The notes: generated from the sequence alone by a model not told the origin. 43,373 bases of DNA from an uncultured Clostridia bacterium (GCA_947176035.1 CAMWPJ010000003.1:1-43373), one strand, 5' to 3'; positions 9,284 to 19,934 are shown, counted from the first letter of the stretch. Made by a program: numbers and translations.

Positions 9284-10529
9284 CGTGCAAATCCTTCCCT
9301 TTCGTAATAATCTGGTCATAAAAACGAATAGAATTACTGTTTTCGGCATCATTTTTAAAAACGACATAATCCTCGGTAGAATAAATTATTTCACTGCGTC
9401 TTTCAGCAACCTGATTTGATATAAGTGCATAAACGCATTTGTTGCCTTCATCATCCACATGCACTGCAGAGGCAGGCACTTTGAAGCCCGTGTATTCATT
9501 AAAGCGAATTTCAATATTTTCAAGTCGCATTGAGGTAATCTGACTATTCATAGCAGAGCATTGTAAAATTAATACAGTCTGCTCCTGTCCAAGATTAGGC
9601 TGTGCACCACTGATAATACGGCACCGGTAAACCTCATCTGTATCCTTAACAGCAACATTGAGGGTGTCACCATCATTTATTCCCTTAACATCATTTGATG
9701 ATACAACACAGCAAAAATACCACGCATAGCTTGTAATCATTTTACCAAGACTTTCAGTATTATTCTGCAACTGAGAAGCTGTTTCAATATAGCCCTGAAG
9801 AGCAGCTACATCAAGCTCACTCACCTTGCTGTAGTCAATCAGATTTTCAAGACCGTCAGTATAAGAGGAAAATATACCTGACCGATCAGCCGTCACATAA
9901 CCTGTTGGCTTGCAGGCATCAATATTAATACTGTTAAGCTGAGTTTCAATATCCGCCTTAACTTGTGTAAAATCGACATTTTTGCCGATTATAATCTGTC
10001 TTCTTGTCAGCTTATCGTTAAGGTCATCCGTGCAGTCTGAAAGCGTATCAAGTGAATTACTGTTGACCGTGCGGATATATAAGTTAACATCACTTAAAAT
10101 ATCCTTGTCTATGCTTTCAACATCGGTTGCTATACCTGCTGACTTACTCTCGATATCAATATAATAATCAAGCTGACTATGCAAATCGAGAGAGGTTGAA
10201 TATGACTTTGCGTTTTCCTCACTTGTAAAGGTCATTGCAACATTTCCGCCAAGCTTAACCTTTTCGCCGTCATCAACACATGCTACGGTTACACCGCCTG
10301 CATTGCTGTTTAAAACACTCTCATCTCTTACGACAAGTGCCTTTGTTTCAATCGTATCATAGACAGTCGAAGTTACGGCAGTGATGGTCTCAACATCAAT
10401 ATGTGTTGCATCATAACATTGATAAAAAACATAACCGGCGATAATTAATAATACCACTATAATTGCAAAAATATCACCGTGCGTTTTGCTGGGATTTTTA
10501 TTCACTTTTTCCTTTTTGGAATTACTCAT
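9264..10529 (-). CDS. HlyD-like efflux/secretion periplasmic adaptor-like membrane protein
   Basis: Short basic N-terminus, one TM helix, coiled-coil region, C-terminal beta-rich GFKVPASAVHVDDEGNKCVYAL typical of HlyD-family proteins. Confidence 0.65.
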   Translation of the reverse strand: MSNSKKEKVNKNPSKTHGDIFAIIVVLLIIAGYVFYQCYDATHIDVETITAVTSTVYDTIETKALVVRDESVLNSNAGGVTVACVDDGEKVKLGGNVAMTFTSEENAKSYSTSLDLHSQLDYYIDIESKSAGIATDVESIDKDILSDVNLYIRTVNSNSLDTLSDCTDDLNDKLTRRQIIIGKNVDFTQVKADIETQLNSINIDACKPTGYVTADRSGIFSSYTDGLENLIDYSKVSELDVAALQGYIETASQLQNNTESLGKMITSYAWYFCCVVSSNDVKGINDGDTLNVAVKDTDEVYRCRIISGAQPNLGQEQTVLILQCSAMNSQITSMRLENIEIRFNEYTGFKVPASAVHVDDEGNKCVYALISNQVAERRSEIIYSTEDYVVFKNDAENSNSIRFYDQIITKGKDLHDGKVYS

Positions 10530-11439
10530 TCATAAAATCCTCACAATAGTTAATTGCAGTATTTACTGCTTTTTCAAGTCCCATTGTATCCAGCTCAAGG
10601 GTAATTGAATTTTTTCTTCTCTTAAACCAAGTAATCTGTCGTTTTGCATAATTCCTTGTCTTTTGTTTCAAATTGTTAAGTGCATCCTCTAATGTGCACT
10701 CACCATTAATATACGGCAAAAGCTCCTTATGCCCGATTGCCTGTGCCGAGGTGCCTGTGCTGTTTCTGAGCACTGCTCTCGCCTCCTGCTCCAGACCAAG
10801 CTGAACCATTTTGTCAACACGCAGATTAATTCTGTCATAAAGCACCTGACGGTCTTTATAACTAAGAACAAAATAAAGCACATCATAGGGTGATTCATTT
10901 TTACGCGAATTGATATTCTGCTGCGTTTTGCTTGTTCCTGAATAGTAAAGCTCCAATGCTCTTACCACTCGTTTTTTATTGTTTTTATGTATATCCTGCG
11001 CGGCCGAATTATCAACCCTTAAAAGCTCATCATACAGCGAATCAACATCTCTTTTCATAAGCTCTTCACGCAGGGTAAAATCTGTTTTAGTCTCTTCAAA
11101 AATTATATTATCAACAAGGCTGTCAATAAAAAGTCCTGTTCCGCCGACAATAATCGGTATTTTACCTTTTGACGTTATTTCATCAATTTTCTGCCTTGCA
11201 AGTTCACACCACAAAGCAACTGAAAAATTTTCATCAATGTCAACAAATTCAACAAGGTGGTGCACCGCCTGTGCCTTTTCATCCGCTGTCGGAGCTGCAG
11301 CAGCAATCGGCATATTTTTATATATCTGCATAGAATCTGCCGAAATAATTTCTCCGTCAAGTGCTTTTGCAAGCGCAATACCAAAACCTGTTTTACCCGA
11401 TGCAGTAGGTCCTGCTACAACAATGATTTTCTTTTTCAT
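10522..11439 (-). CDS. miaA: tRNA dimethylallyltransferase
   Basis: VVAGPTASGKTGFGIALA P-loop, DSMQIYKNMPI, IVGGTGLFIDSL, KRVVRALELY motifs. Confidence 0.97.
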   Translation of the reverse strand: MKKKIIVVAGPTASGKTGFGIALAKALDGEIISADSMQIYKNMPIAAAAPTADEKAQAVHHLVEFVDIDENFSVALWCELARQKIDEITSKGKIPIIVGGTGLFIDSLVDNIIFEETKTDFTLREELMKRDVDSLYDELLRVDNSAAQDIHKNNKKRVVRALELYYSGTSKTQQNINSRKNESPYDVLYFVLSYKDRQVLYDRINLRVDKMVQLGLEQEARAVLRNSTGTSAQAIGHKELLPYINGECTLEDALNNLKQKTRNYAKRQITWFKRRKNSITLELDTMGLEKAVNTAINYCEDFMNE

Positions 11440-11445
11440 AGTCTG

Positions 11446-13425
11446 TTACACTCTTCCAAACTGCTTTTCAATGTCATATTTTGACATTTTGATAAACACA
11501 GGTCTGCCGTGCGGGCAAAATCTTATTTCAGGCATAGAGAGAAGCTTTTTTACAAACAGCTCCTGCTCCTCAGGTGTAGTTTTATCTCCCGCCTTCACAG
11601 CACCGCGGCAGGAGGCTGAATGATAAATCCAGTCAATTTTATCAGGTGTTATATCCGTTTTATGCTCAAGCAGCTTTTGTGCAATTTCGCAAATCAAATC
11701 ATTAACATCGCTGTCACCGACAAGTGACGGCACTGCACGAACAAGCACTGCACTCTCGCCGAACGGCTCTGCTTCAAAGCCGCACTCCTTTAAAAGTGCA
11801 AGATTATCACAAAGAACATTAAACTCTTCCTTAGAAAGTGTAACAGCAACAGGTGCCAAAAGCATCTGCACCTCAACCGTACTCTGTGCTTTGAACTGCT
11901 CATAATTCATCCGCTCGTGTGCCGCATGCTTGTCTATAAAATAAAGCTCCTTATCAATCTCAACAATAAGATAAGTTTTAAAAGCCTCACCGATTAAACG
12001 GAATTTAACATCCTTTTCTTCGTTTACAGCAACATATCCTTCAGACTCATCAGCAGCAACAGAGCTTTGCGTATCAATCGTATTATTTTCTGAATGATTA
12101 TGTAATGTATCCGACATATCTGCAGTATCAAGCACTTTTTCAGGCTTTTTAACCGCAAGCTCATCATCAAAGGCAATATCAAGCTTTATACTCTTTATCA
12201 CAGGCTTATCCTGTGTTAATGGCGCTTTGTCAGTTTTCTCATTTTCTTTAGCAGTAAAATCTATTTTAGGTGAGCTTACCTGCCAGAAATTATCCTTCGG
12301 CTGTGCTCGAAATGTCTGCTGAACAGGCGGTTCTTCCTTCTTTTTGAAAAAATCAGCCTTTGCAGAATATGTCTTTTTTTCAGGCATATTATAAATCTGC
12401 TCTGCACTTGGTGAAAGCTGAACCTCTTTAACCGAACGGTCAGCCTCAATTGTGGATTTAACACCATAGTAAATCAAGTCAAATATCGGCTTTTCGTTAG
12501 CAAAGCGCACCTCAATTTTTGCAGGATGAACATTAACATCAACAAGCGACGGATTAAGCTCAATGTTTAAAACACACATCGGGAATCTGCCGACCATTAT
12601 TGAATTTTTATAGGCCTGTTCAAGTGCCGCCATTGCAGTCTGTGACTTGATAAGTCTGCCATTGATAAAGAAAAACTGCATCGCCCTGCTTTTTCTTGAT
12701 GACACTGGCTTTGACACATAGCCTGTCACTCTCATATTTTCATAGCTGTAATCAACAGGGATAAGACTGTCACTAACCTCTTTGCCGAAAACGGAATAAA
12801 TAGCTGAAATAAGCTCACTATTGCCCGAAGTGATCAAGGTCTGCTTGCCGTCACGAATAAATCGAAACGAAATATCAGGATGTGAAATTGCCATTCTGTC
12901 CACAATACCTGCAACAGCATTACCCTCGGTAACGTCCTTTTTTAAAAATTTCATTCTTGCAGGAGTGTTAAAGAAAATATCACGAACAACGATTGTTGTA
13001 CCCTTAGGACAGCCTGCATCGTCAAACGATATTTCCTCACCGCCGGCAATTTCATATCTTGTACCAAGGCTCTCCGTTTCAGCCTTAGTTAATAGCTCAA
13101 CCTTAGCTACAGCTGAAATAGATGCCATAGCCTCACCCCTGAAGCCAAGAGTTGAGATGGCGTTCAAATCATCCTTTTCGGAAATTTTGCTTGTTGCGTG
13201 TGAGACAAAAACTTTTTTTATATCGTCACGCTCAATACCACAGCCATCATCTGTTATGCGAATATAGGTTGAACCACCGTTCTTAATTTCAACGGTAATA
13301 TTTTTTGCACCTGCATCCACAGAATTTTCAATCATTTCCTTAACAATTGATGAAGGGCGCTCCACCACCTCACCTGCTGCAATCAACTGATATATTTCCT
13401 TTGGTAAAACATTAATTTTAGGCAT
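11446..13425 (-). CDS. mutL: DNA mismatch repair protein MutL (endonuclease-type)
   Basis: IAAGEVVERPSSIVKEMIENSVDAGA, TLGFRGEAMASISAVA, C-terminal DKHAAHERMNYE and CPHGRP motifs. Start set to MPKINVLPKEI. Confidence 0.97.
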   Translation of the reverse strand: MPKINVLPKEIYQLIAAGEVVERPSSIVKEMIENSVDAGAKNITVEIKNGGSTYIRITDDGCGIERDDIKKVFVSHATSKISEKDDLNAISTLGFRGEAMASISAVAKVELLTKAETESLGTRYEIAGGEEISFDDAGCPKGTTIVVRDIFFNTPARMKFLKKDVTEGNAVAGIVDRMAISHPDISFRFIRDGKQTLITSGNSELISAIYSVFGKEVSDSLIPVDYSYENMRVTGYVSKPVSSRKSRAMQFFFINGRLIKSQTAMAALEQAYKNSIMVGRFPMCVLNIELNPSLVDVNVHPAKIEVRFANEKPIFDLIYYGVKSTIEADRSVKEVQLSPSAEQIYNMPEKKTYSAKADFFKKKEEPPVQQTFRAQPKDNFWQVSSPKIDFTAKENEKTDKAPLTQDKPVIKSIKLDIAFDDELAVKKPEKVLDTADMSDTLHNHSENNTIDTQSSVAADESEGYVAVNEEKDVKFRLIGEAFKTYLIVEIDKELYFIDKHAAHERMNYEQFKAQSTVEVQMLLAPVAVTLSKEEFNVLCDNLALLKECGFEAEPFGESAVLVRAVPSLVGDSDVNDLICEIAQKLLEHKTDITPDKIDWIYHSASCRGAVKAGDKTTPEEQELFVKKLLSMPEIRFCPHGRPVFIKMSKYDIEKQFGRV

Positions 13426-13484
13426 CAGAGCACCTCCCTGCATAGTTAGTTCTATAAATAAATTTGTCTTAATTACAAATTATA

Positions 13485-16121
13485 TTACGAAAGCTCCTGT
13501 GCTTTCTTTTTTAAATCATAAAGTGTCTGCATAGCTTCGATAGGAGTTAAGGTATTTACATCAACAGTTTTTAAAATTTCGAATATCTCCTGTCTGCCGT
13601 TTGCAGTGAAATTATATTGAATATCGTTTTCCTCTTCCTCGACAATACCGTCCTCTGCCTTGAATTCAATCGGGACTGCATTTGACTCAAGCTCCTTAAG
13701 AATAACCTTGGCGCGCTTAACAACACTGTCAGGCACACCGGCAAGCTTTGCTACCTCTATACCAAAGCTCTGGTCAGCACCGCCGAGAACAATACGCCTT
13801 AAAAAAGTAATATCATCACCGCGCTTTTTAACAGCTATGGAGTAATTCTTAACGCCGTCAATCATGCCCTCCATTGCAGTAAGCTCGTGATAATGAGTGG
13901 CAAAAAGTGATTTAGCACCAAGGCTTTTCTTCTTGCATACAAATTCAAGAACAGCCCTTGCGATGCTCATACCATCAAAGGTTGATGTACCTCTGCCGAT
14001 TTCATCGAGAATAATAAGTGATGATGAGGTAGCATTTTTAAGAATAGTTGCAACCTCATTCATTTCAACCATAAAGGTTGACTGACCTGTTGCAAGGTCA
14101 TCACTCGCACCGACACGGGTGAAAATTGCATCAACAATACCGATTTTAGCTATCCTTGCCGGCACAAACGAACCAACCTGTGCAAGCAGTGTAATCAGTG
14201 CAATCTGTCGCATATATGTTGACTTACCTGCCATATTAGGTCCTGTGATGATTGCACAGCGGTTATCATCCTTATCAAGAATCGTATCATTCGGAACGAA
14301 TGGTGCACCGTCAAGCAAAGCCTCAACAACAGGATGTCTGCCATCCTTGATATCAATAACACCATCATTGGAAATAACCGGGCAGGTGTAATTGTTATTC
14401 ACTGCAACCTGTGCAAGTGAAGCGAGAACATCAAGCACTGCAAGGCTTTTTGCTGTGCGCTGCAGACGCTGAATTTCTTCGGAAATTGTATTTCTCACCT
14501 GTGAAAAGACCTCATATTCCAGCGCAATACTTCTGTCCTTAGCACCGATAATTCTGCCCTCAAGCTCCTTGAGCTCCTGTGTAATAAAACGTTCACAGTT
14601 GGCAAGTGTCTGCTTTCTGATATAGGTTTCAGGCACCATATCCCTGTAGGAATTTGATACCTCTATATAATAACCGAAAACCCTGTTATAGCCGACCTTG
14701 AGCTTTGGAATACCTGTCAGCTCTCTCTGCTCATTTTCAATAGAAGCAATCACACCCGCACCGTCGGTCATAATCGCCTTGAGTGAATCAATCTCTTCAT
14801 TATAGCCCGCCTTAATAAGTCCACCCTCACGAACAGAAAACGGAGGCTCGTCCACAATTGCACTGTCAATTAAAGAGCGTACATCCTCAAGCAAATCCAC
14901 TCCGTTAAAGATTTCCTTTAACAAAGCTGTTGAAGTACCTGAAAGAAGACCTTTAAGCTCAGGCAGCTTTTCTATTGTAAACTGCAGTGACTTAAGCTCC
15001 TTGGCATTCGCCGTACCGTAAACAATACGTGTCATAAGACGTTCGATATCATTAACACCTGTCAGTGCCTCACGTATACCGTCACGAAGCATAGGATTAT
15101 CAACAAACTCACCAACCGCATTCTGCCTTTTCACAATTTTAGGAATTGACATAAGCGGGCGTTCAATCCACGATTTTATCATTCGCTTGCCCATAGCTGT
15201 TTTTGTTTTATCAATAACCCAGAGCAAAGAATGCTTTTTATCACCTGTCATCATTGACTTTGTAAGCTCAAGATTTCTTCTTGCACTTATATCAAGACTC
15301 ATATATTGCTCGTCATCATAAAAATCAATTTCAGACGGGACCTCGATTTCATTCTTTTTTTGCGTTTTCTTTAAGTAGCCGATAACCGCACCGAGTGCAC
15401 TTACAGCTGATTTGCTGTGACCGATACCAAGTGATGAAATTTCATCCTTTTTAAGTGTTTCAATAATCAGTTGGGTTGACGCATCAAAGTCAAAGCACTC
15501 ATCATCAAGCACCTCAACACTTGCATTCAGCCTTTTTGCAAAGCTCTCAAGCCGGTCAAGGTCAAGTGCCTTAGCATTAATGATAAGCTCCTTGGGTGCA
15601 TATGTAGAAAGCTGATTAATCAACTTATTCTGTATATCATCGCCGTCAAGAACAGTGATATGGAATTCACCTGTCGAGACATCGGCAAAGCAAAGTCCTA
15701 AATCCTTGTCACTGCCAAAAACCGAACAAAGATAATTGTTAACACCATCCTCGAGCATATTGCCCTCAATAACTGTACCGGGGGTGATGATTCTTATGAC
15801 ATCCCTTTTAACCAGACCCTTGACCTCGGCAGGATTTTCCATCTGCTCACAGATTGCAACCTTGTAGCCGCGCGACACGAGCTTTGCAATATAGCCATCG
15901 GCACTGTGAAAAGGAACACCGCACATGGGCGCTCTCTCCTCCTGTCCGCAGTCACGTCCTGTAAGAACAAGATCAAGCTCACGCGATGCAATCTTGGCAT
16001 CGTCAAAAAACATCTCATAAAAATCACCAAGACGGAAGAACAAAATGGTATCTCCATATTGAGCTTTTATCTGAAAATACTGCACCATCATCGGTGACAG
16101 CTTAGTATTCTTATTTGCCAT
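13485..16121 (-). CDS. mutS: DNA mismatch repair protein MutS
   Basis: LGDFYEMFFDDA, ITGPNMAGKSTYMRQIALI Walker A, LIILDEIGRGTSTFDGMSIA, SLFATHYHELT. Confidence 0.98.
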   Translation of the reverse strand: MANKNTKLSPMMVQYFQIKAQYGDTILFFRLGDFYEMFFDDAKIASRELDLVLTGRDCGQEERAPMCGVPFHSADGYIAKLVSRGYKVAICEQMENPAEVKGLVKRDVIRIITPGTVIEGNMLEDGVNNYLCSVFGSDKDLGLCFADVSTGEFHITVLDGDDIQNKLINQLSTYAPKELIINAKALDLDRLESFAKRLNASVEVLDDECFDFDASTQLIIETLKKDEISSLGIGHSKSAVSALGAVIGYLKKTQKKNEIEVPSEIDFYDDEQYMSLDISARRNLELTKSMMTGDKKHSLLWVIDKTKTAMGKRMIKSWIERPLMSIPKIVKRQNAVGEFVDNPMLRDGIREALTGVNDIERLMTRIVYGTANAKELKSLQFTIEKLPELKGLLSGTSTALLKEIFNGVDLLEDVRSLIDSAIVDEPPFSVREGGLIKAGYNEEIDSLKAIMTDGAGVIASIENEQRELTGIPKLKVGYNRVFGYYIEVSNSYRDMVPETYIRKQTLANCERFITQELKELEGRIIGAKDRSIALEYEVFSQVRNTISEEIQRLQRTAKSLAVLDVLASLAQVAVNNNYTCPVISNDGVIDIKDGRHPVVEALLDGAPFVPNDTILDKDDNRCAIITGPNMAGKSTYMRQIALITLLAQVGSFVPARIAKIGIVDAIFTRVGASDDLATGQSTFMVEMNEVATILKNATSSSLIILDEIGRGTSTFDGMSIARAVLEFVCKKKSLGAKSLFATHYHELTAMEGMIDGVKNYSIAVKKRGDDITFLRRIVLGGADQSFGIEVAKLAGVPDSVVKRAKVILKELESNAVPIEFKAEDGIVEEEENDIQYNFTANGRQEIFEILKTVDVNTLTPIEAMQTLYDLKKKAQELS

Positions 16122-16224
16122 TCATTCTTCCTCTTTCCCAGTGATAATAAAATTCATTTGATTATCGGGCAAACGATGAAATTTGCCCTTAATTCATCAT
16201 TAATTAATACGATAACTTCTTCGC

Positions 16225-16290
16225 AGGCAAGGCAAAAAGAGTGAAGCTATACAAAGATATTGCAAACTCTTTTTAACGCAGCATACGGAG
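16225..16290. repeat. Diverged second copy of the core of the 7704-7982 repeat family
   Basis: AGGCAAGGCA...TTTTTAACGCAGCATACGGA matches the reverse complement of the element-1 core (AGGCAAGGCA...TATTTTAACACAGCATAGCGGA). Confidence 0.6.
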
Positions 16291-16306
16291 AAATCAGCCA
16301 TTAATT

Positions 16307-16717
16307 TTAGTGGCAGCCGCCGCAGGTGCAGCAGTCATGTGTACAGTTATCCTGTGGAAGCTCGCAGGTTTCTGCATCCTGACCGTCAAAGAAAAGACCG
16401 ATCATACCGCTGATATACTGTGCCATCTGCTCCATTTCTGATGCTGCTGCAGAATACTTCTGCATATTCTCGCCTTCCATGATTTCGGCATAGAGCTTCT
16501 GATACTCTTCCTGAAGCTCAGCAATTCTTTCCTGTGATGCCTCTTCACCCTTTTCAGCCTCCTGCTGATATTTGAGTGAAAGCAACTGCATCTCCTGCAT
16601 CTGCTGCTGGAGCTTTTCATCACCGTCATTTGCCTTTGCTGCTGCCTGAAGAGCGATAAAACGCTCGTCCTTCTGGATTTCTTTGCCTAATTCTCTGAGT
16701 GCTGATTCAATACTCAT
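16307..16717 (-). CDS. YlbF/YmcA (RicA-like) family protein with Cys-rich C-terminal tail
   Basis: Helical YlbF-type core, position beside miaB and mutS as for B. subtilis ymcA, C-terminus CELPQDNCTHDCCTCGGCH. Confidence 0.75.
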   Translation of the reverse strand: MSIESALRELGKEIQKDERFIALQAAAKANDGDEKLQQQMQEMQLLSLKYQQEAEKGEEASQERIAELQEEYQKLYAEIMEGENMQKYSAAASEMEQMAQYISGMIGLFFDGQDAETCELPQDNCTHDCCTCGGCH

Positions 16718-18156
16718 AATTGTTTCTCCTTTACAATTTCTCCCCTCATAACAAATGTAAGAGGTTCGATTACTTTGATAGTCTGGAAGGTGCCGATCAG
16801 ACTTTCGTCACCCTCAAATTCTATAATCAAATTGCCGTCATTTCTGGCTGCAACATAATTATCATTAAGCTTACCCTTACCGTAAACGTAACACTTAAAG
16901 GTTTTGCCCTTGTGCAGTGCCATCTGCTCGGCACTGATTTTTTCCTGCAAATCGGTAAGCTGTTTAAACCACCTTGATTTTTCCTCAGCGGGAACAGGGT
17001 CGTCCATCTCTGCTGCAGGTGTACCCTTTCTCGGTGAATAGATAAAGGTAAAGAGTGAGGTTGCCTTAACCTCTTCAACAAGTGAAAGTGTTTCTTTAAA
17101 CTCATCATAGGTTTCACCGGGAAATCCGACAATAATATCACTTGTGATTGAAAGCTCATCGCCCATAAGCTCTTTCGCATAATTAATGAGCTCAAGGTAT
17201 TGCTCTCGTGTATAATGCCTGTTCATTGCTTTGAGCACTCTATTGCTGCCGCTCTGAAACGGCAGGTGAAGATGCTGTGCAACCTTATCACAGGATGCCA
17301 TTGTTTCAATAAGCTCCTTAGTGCAGTCCTTAGGGTGACTTGTCATAAAGCGAATTCTAAAATCACCGTCAAGCGAGTTGAGTTCACGCAAAAGCTCTGC
17401 AAATGTGACCTGAGGAAACAAATCCTTGCCGTAAGAATTCACATTCTGCCCTAAAAGAGTAATTTCCTTATAACCCTGTTCAACAAGCTCCTTGAACTCA
17501 TTTATAACATCGGCCTTTTCTCGGCTGCGTTCTCTTCCGCGCACATACGGCACAATACAATAAGAGCAAAAGTTATTACAGCCATACATAATCGGAATCC
17601 ACGCCTTGGCATCATTGTCACGCTTAACAGGAACTCCCTCGGCAATTGCACCGTCCATATCAGGGATTTCAAAAACCCTTTTTCTTCCTGTTAAAGCCCT
17701 ATATAAAAACTCCGGAAAACAATGAATAACATGTGTACCGAACACCAAATCCACAAAAGGATATGACTGCTTAATCTTATCAGCAATATGCTTCTGCTGC
17801 ATCATACAGCCGCAAAGAGCAACCACAGCATCGGGATTTTCGCGTTTATAGCTTTTGAGTGCACCAACATTACCAAACACTTTGTCCTCAGCATGCTCTC
17901 TTACAGCACAGGTGTTGAAAATAATCAACTTCGCTTCAAGGCGGTTATCAGTAAAAGTATAACCCATTAAATCAAGCATACCCTTGATTTTTTCACTGTC
18001 GGCAACATTCTGCTGACAGCCATATGTAATCACACAGGCTTTTGGCTTTTCGTCATATTTGGCTGAAATGACCGAACTTACTCTTTGCATAAACTGCTTC
18101 TGCTTTTCAAGCTCATCTGAACCTATAACTGCTGTTTTTCTTGTAACTTCGCTCAT
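16714..18156 (-). CDS. miaB: tRNA-2-methylthio-N6-dimethylallyladenosine synthase MiaB
   Basis: TYGCQQNVADSE, radical-SAM GCNNFCSYCIVPYVRGRERSR, C-terminal TRAM-like region. Confidence 0.97.
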   Translation of the reverse strand: MSEVTRKTAVIGSDELEKQKQFMQRVSSVISAKYDEKPKACVITYGCQQNVADSEKIKGMLDLMGYTFTDNRLEAKLIIFNTCAVREHAEDKVFGNVGALKSYKRENPDAVVALCGCMMQQKHIADKIKQSYPFVDLVFGTHVIHCFPEFLYRALTGRKRVFEIPDMDGAIAEGVPVKRDNDAKAWIPIMYGCNNFCSYCIVPYVRGRERSREKADVINEFKELVEQGYKEITLLGQNVNSYGKDLFPQVTFAELLRELNSLDGDFRIRFMTSHPKDCTKELIETMASCDKVAQHLHLPFQSGSNRVLKAMNRHYTREQYLELINYAKELMGDELSITSDIIVGFPGETYDEFKETLSLVEEVKATSLFTFIYSPRKGTPAAEMDDPVPAEEKSRWFKQLTDLQEKISAEQMALHKGKTFKCYVYGKGKLNDNYVAARNDGNLIIEFEGDESLIGTFQTIKVIEPLTFVMRGEIVKEKQL

Positions 18157-18289
18157 AATCTCACCTCTGATTACACCTTTCCATTATACGGAGAATATTA
18201 TAACAAAACAAATGCTCATAATCAATATATAAATATAAATAAAATAATAACTTATATTGCGGAAATTATTAACAGAATAGATAGAAATA

Positions 18290-18318
18290 TTGCATTTTTC
18301 TGAGTTTAATGATAAAAT
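18290..18318 (+). promoter_or_regulatory. Candidate sigma-A promoter for malQ
   Basis: TTGCAT-N17-TAAAAT, upstream of 18366. Confidence 0.45.
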
Positions 18319-18365
18319 CATATTACTTCAAATGTACAAATTATACAAAAATACAGGTGATTTTT

Positions 18366-19886
18366 ATGTTGGACAAAAGAGGTGCAGGTGTATTGCTGCA
18401 CATCAGCTCAATGCCGTCACCCTATGGTGTTGGTGTTTTTGATAAAAATGCAAAAGAATTTATTGATAGCATAGCCGATATGGGCTTTACATATTGGCAG
18501 GTGCTCCCCTTCAATCCGCTTGACGGTGCGAATTCACCATACTGCTCACCGTCGGCATTTGCAGGCAATTACCTTTTTATCAACCCTGAAGGATTGAGAG
18601 ATATGGGGCTTATCAGTGATGAAGATGTAAGTGCCAATTTTTATGCAGATTCACCATATACAGCCGAATATGAATTTGCTGCAAAAAAGCGTCTTGCAAC
18701 ACTCAAAAAGGCTTTTTTGAACATAAACGATGAGCTTGCAAAGGATATAAAGGCCTTTGAGCTGGATAATCCATGGCTTACCGATTACAGCGTTTTTATG
18801 GCTGTAAAGGAAGCAGAAGATATGAAACCATGGTGGGAATGGAGCAGCGAGCACGCACATTATTTTGAATGTATAAAGGACATTTATTCATACGAAGAAT
18901 CCGCTGCTTTCTGGAAATTTGTACAATTTATTTTCTTTAAGCAGTGGTTTGAATTAAAGGAATATGCAAACAAAAAAGGTATTGCTGTTATCGGTGATAT
19001 GCCGATTTATGTCGCAATGGACAGTGTGGATGTATGGTCAAACCTGCCGATGTTTCTGATTGATGAAAAAACACTCAAGGTTGAAAAGGTTGCCGGAGTT
19101 CCGCCTGATTATTTCAGTGAAGACGGACAGCTCTGGGGCAATCCGATATACGATTGGAAGGCTATGGAACAGGACAATTATTCGTGGTGGATTGCACGTC
19201 TCGGTCACGCACTGAAAACATATGATACCGTAAGAATTGATCATTTCAGAGCATTTGCATCCTATTGGGCAGTTCCTGCTGATTCTCTTACAGCAAAGGT
19301 TGGAGAATGGGTTGACGGACCTAAAATGAAATTGTTTAATAAGGTGTTTGAAACATATCCGAATGCACCGATTATTGCCGAAGATTTGGGCATTTTCGGT
19401 GAAGATGTTGTCAAGCTTCTGGAAGATACAGGCTTCCCGGGAATGAAGGTTGTTCAATTCGGCTTCGACCCGAGTTCCGACTCATCACATATGCCACATA
19501 ACGCAGTGCCTAACAGTATAAACTATGTTGGCACACACGACAACAACACTCTGCTTGGCTGGCTATGGGAGGCAAATGAGGCAGAGCGCAGATTTGCTCT
19601 TGATTATGCAGGCTTTACAGGTGATAATTGGGGCGAGGGCGGATATTACAGTCCTTCCTGCAGAAAAATCATTGAAACTGTATGGCAAAGTGCATCAAAT
19701 GTTGCAGTTATTGCACTGCAGGATATGTGCGGATTCGGCTCTGATGCAAGAATGAATATCCCAGGTGTACCTGAGAAAAACTGGCGTTTTCGCACCACAA
19801 TGGATACAATCAGAAATATTGATAAGGATTATTTCAGAAAAATCAATTCCCTTTACAGAAGAATGTATCCTGTATTCGGTAAATAA
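18366..19886 (+). CDS. malQ: 4-alpha-glucanotransferase
   Basis: RGAGVLLHISSMPSPYGVGVF, LPFNPLDGANSPYCSPSAFAGN, VRIDHFRAFASYWAVP, IAEDLGIFGEDV, GTHDNNT. Start set to MLDKRGAG. Confidence 0.95.
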   Translation: MLDKRGAGVLLHISSMPSPYGVGVFDKNAKEFIDSIADMGFTYWQVLPFNPLDGANSPYCSPSAFAGNYLFINPEGLRDMGLISDEDVSANFYADSPYTAEYEFAAKKRLATLKKAFLNINDELAKDIKAFELDNPWLTDYSVFMAVKEAEDMKPWWEWSSEHAHYFECIKDIYSYEESAAFWKFVQFIFFKQWFELKEYANKKGIAVIGDMPIYVAMDSVDVWSNLPMFLIDEKTLKVEKVAGVPPDYFSEDGQLWGNPIYDWKAMEQDNYSWWIARLGHALKTYDTVRIDHFRAFASYWAVPADSLTAKVGEWVDGPKMKLFNKVFETYPNAPIIAEDLGIFGEDVVKLLEDTGFPGMKVVQFGFDPSSDSSHMPHNAVPNSINYVGTHDNNTLLGWLWEANEAERRFALDYAGFTGDNWGEGGYYSPSCRKIIETVWQSASNVAVIALQDMCGFGSDARMNIPGVPEKNWRFRTTMDTIRNIDKDYFRKINSLYRRMYPVFGK

Positions 19887-19889
19887 CAT

Positions 19890-19930
19890 AAAAACAGCAC
19901 GATCAAACTAAAATTGACCGTGCTGTTTTT
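19890..19930. terminator. Bidirectional terminator between convergent genes
   Basis: AAAAACAGCACGATCAA ... TTGACCGTGCTGTTTTT stem with A/T tracts on both sides. Confidence 0.8.
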
Positions 19931-19934
19931 CATG

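Noticed and set aside
10979-11623. 214-aa plus-strand ORF
   Set aside because: Antisense to miaA and the end of mutL; Ser/Ile-rich composition typical of a shadow ORF.
12821-13267. 148-aa plus-strand ORF
   Set aside because: Antisense to conserved MutL ATPase motifs.
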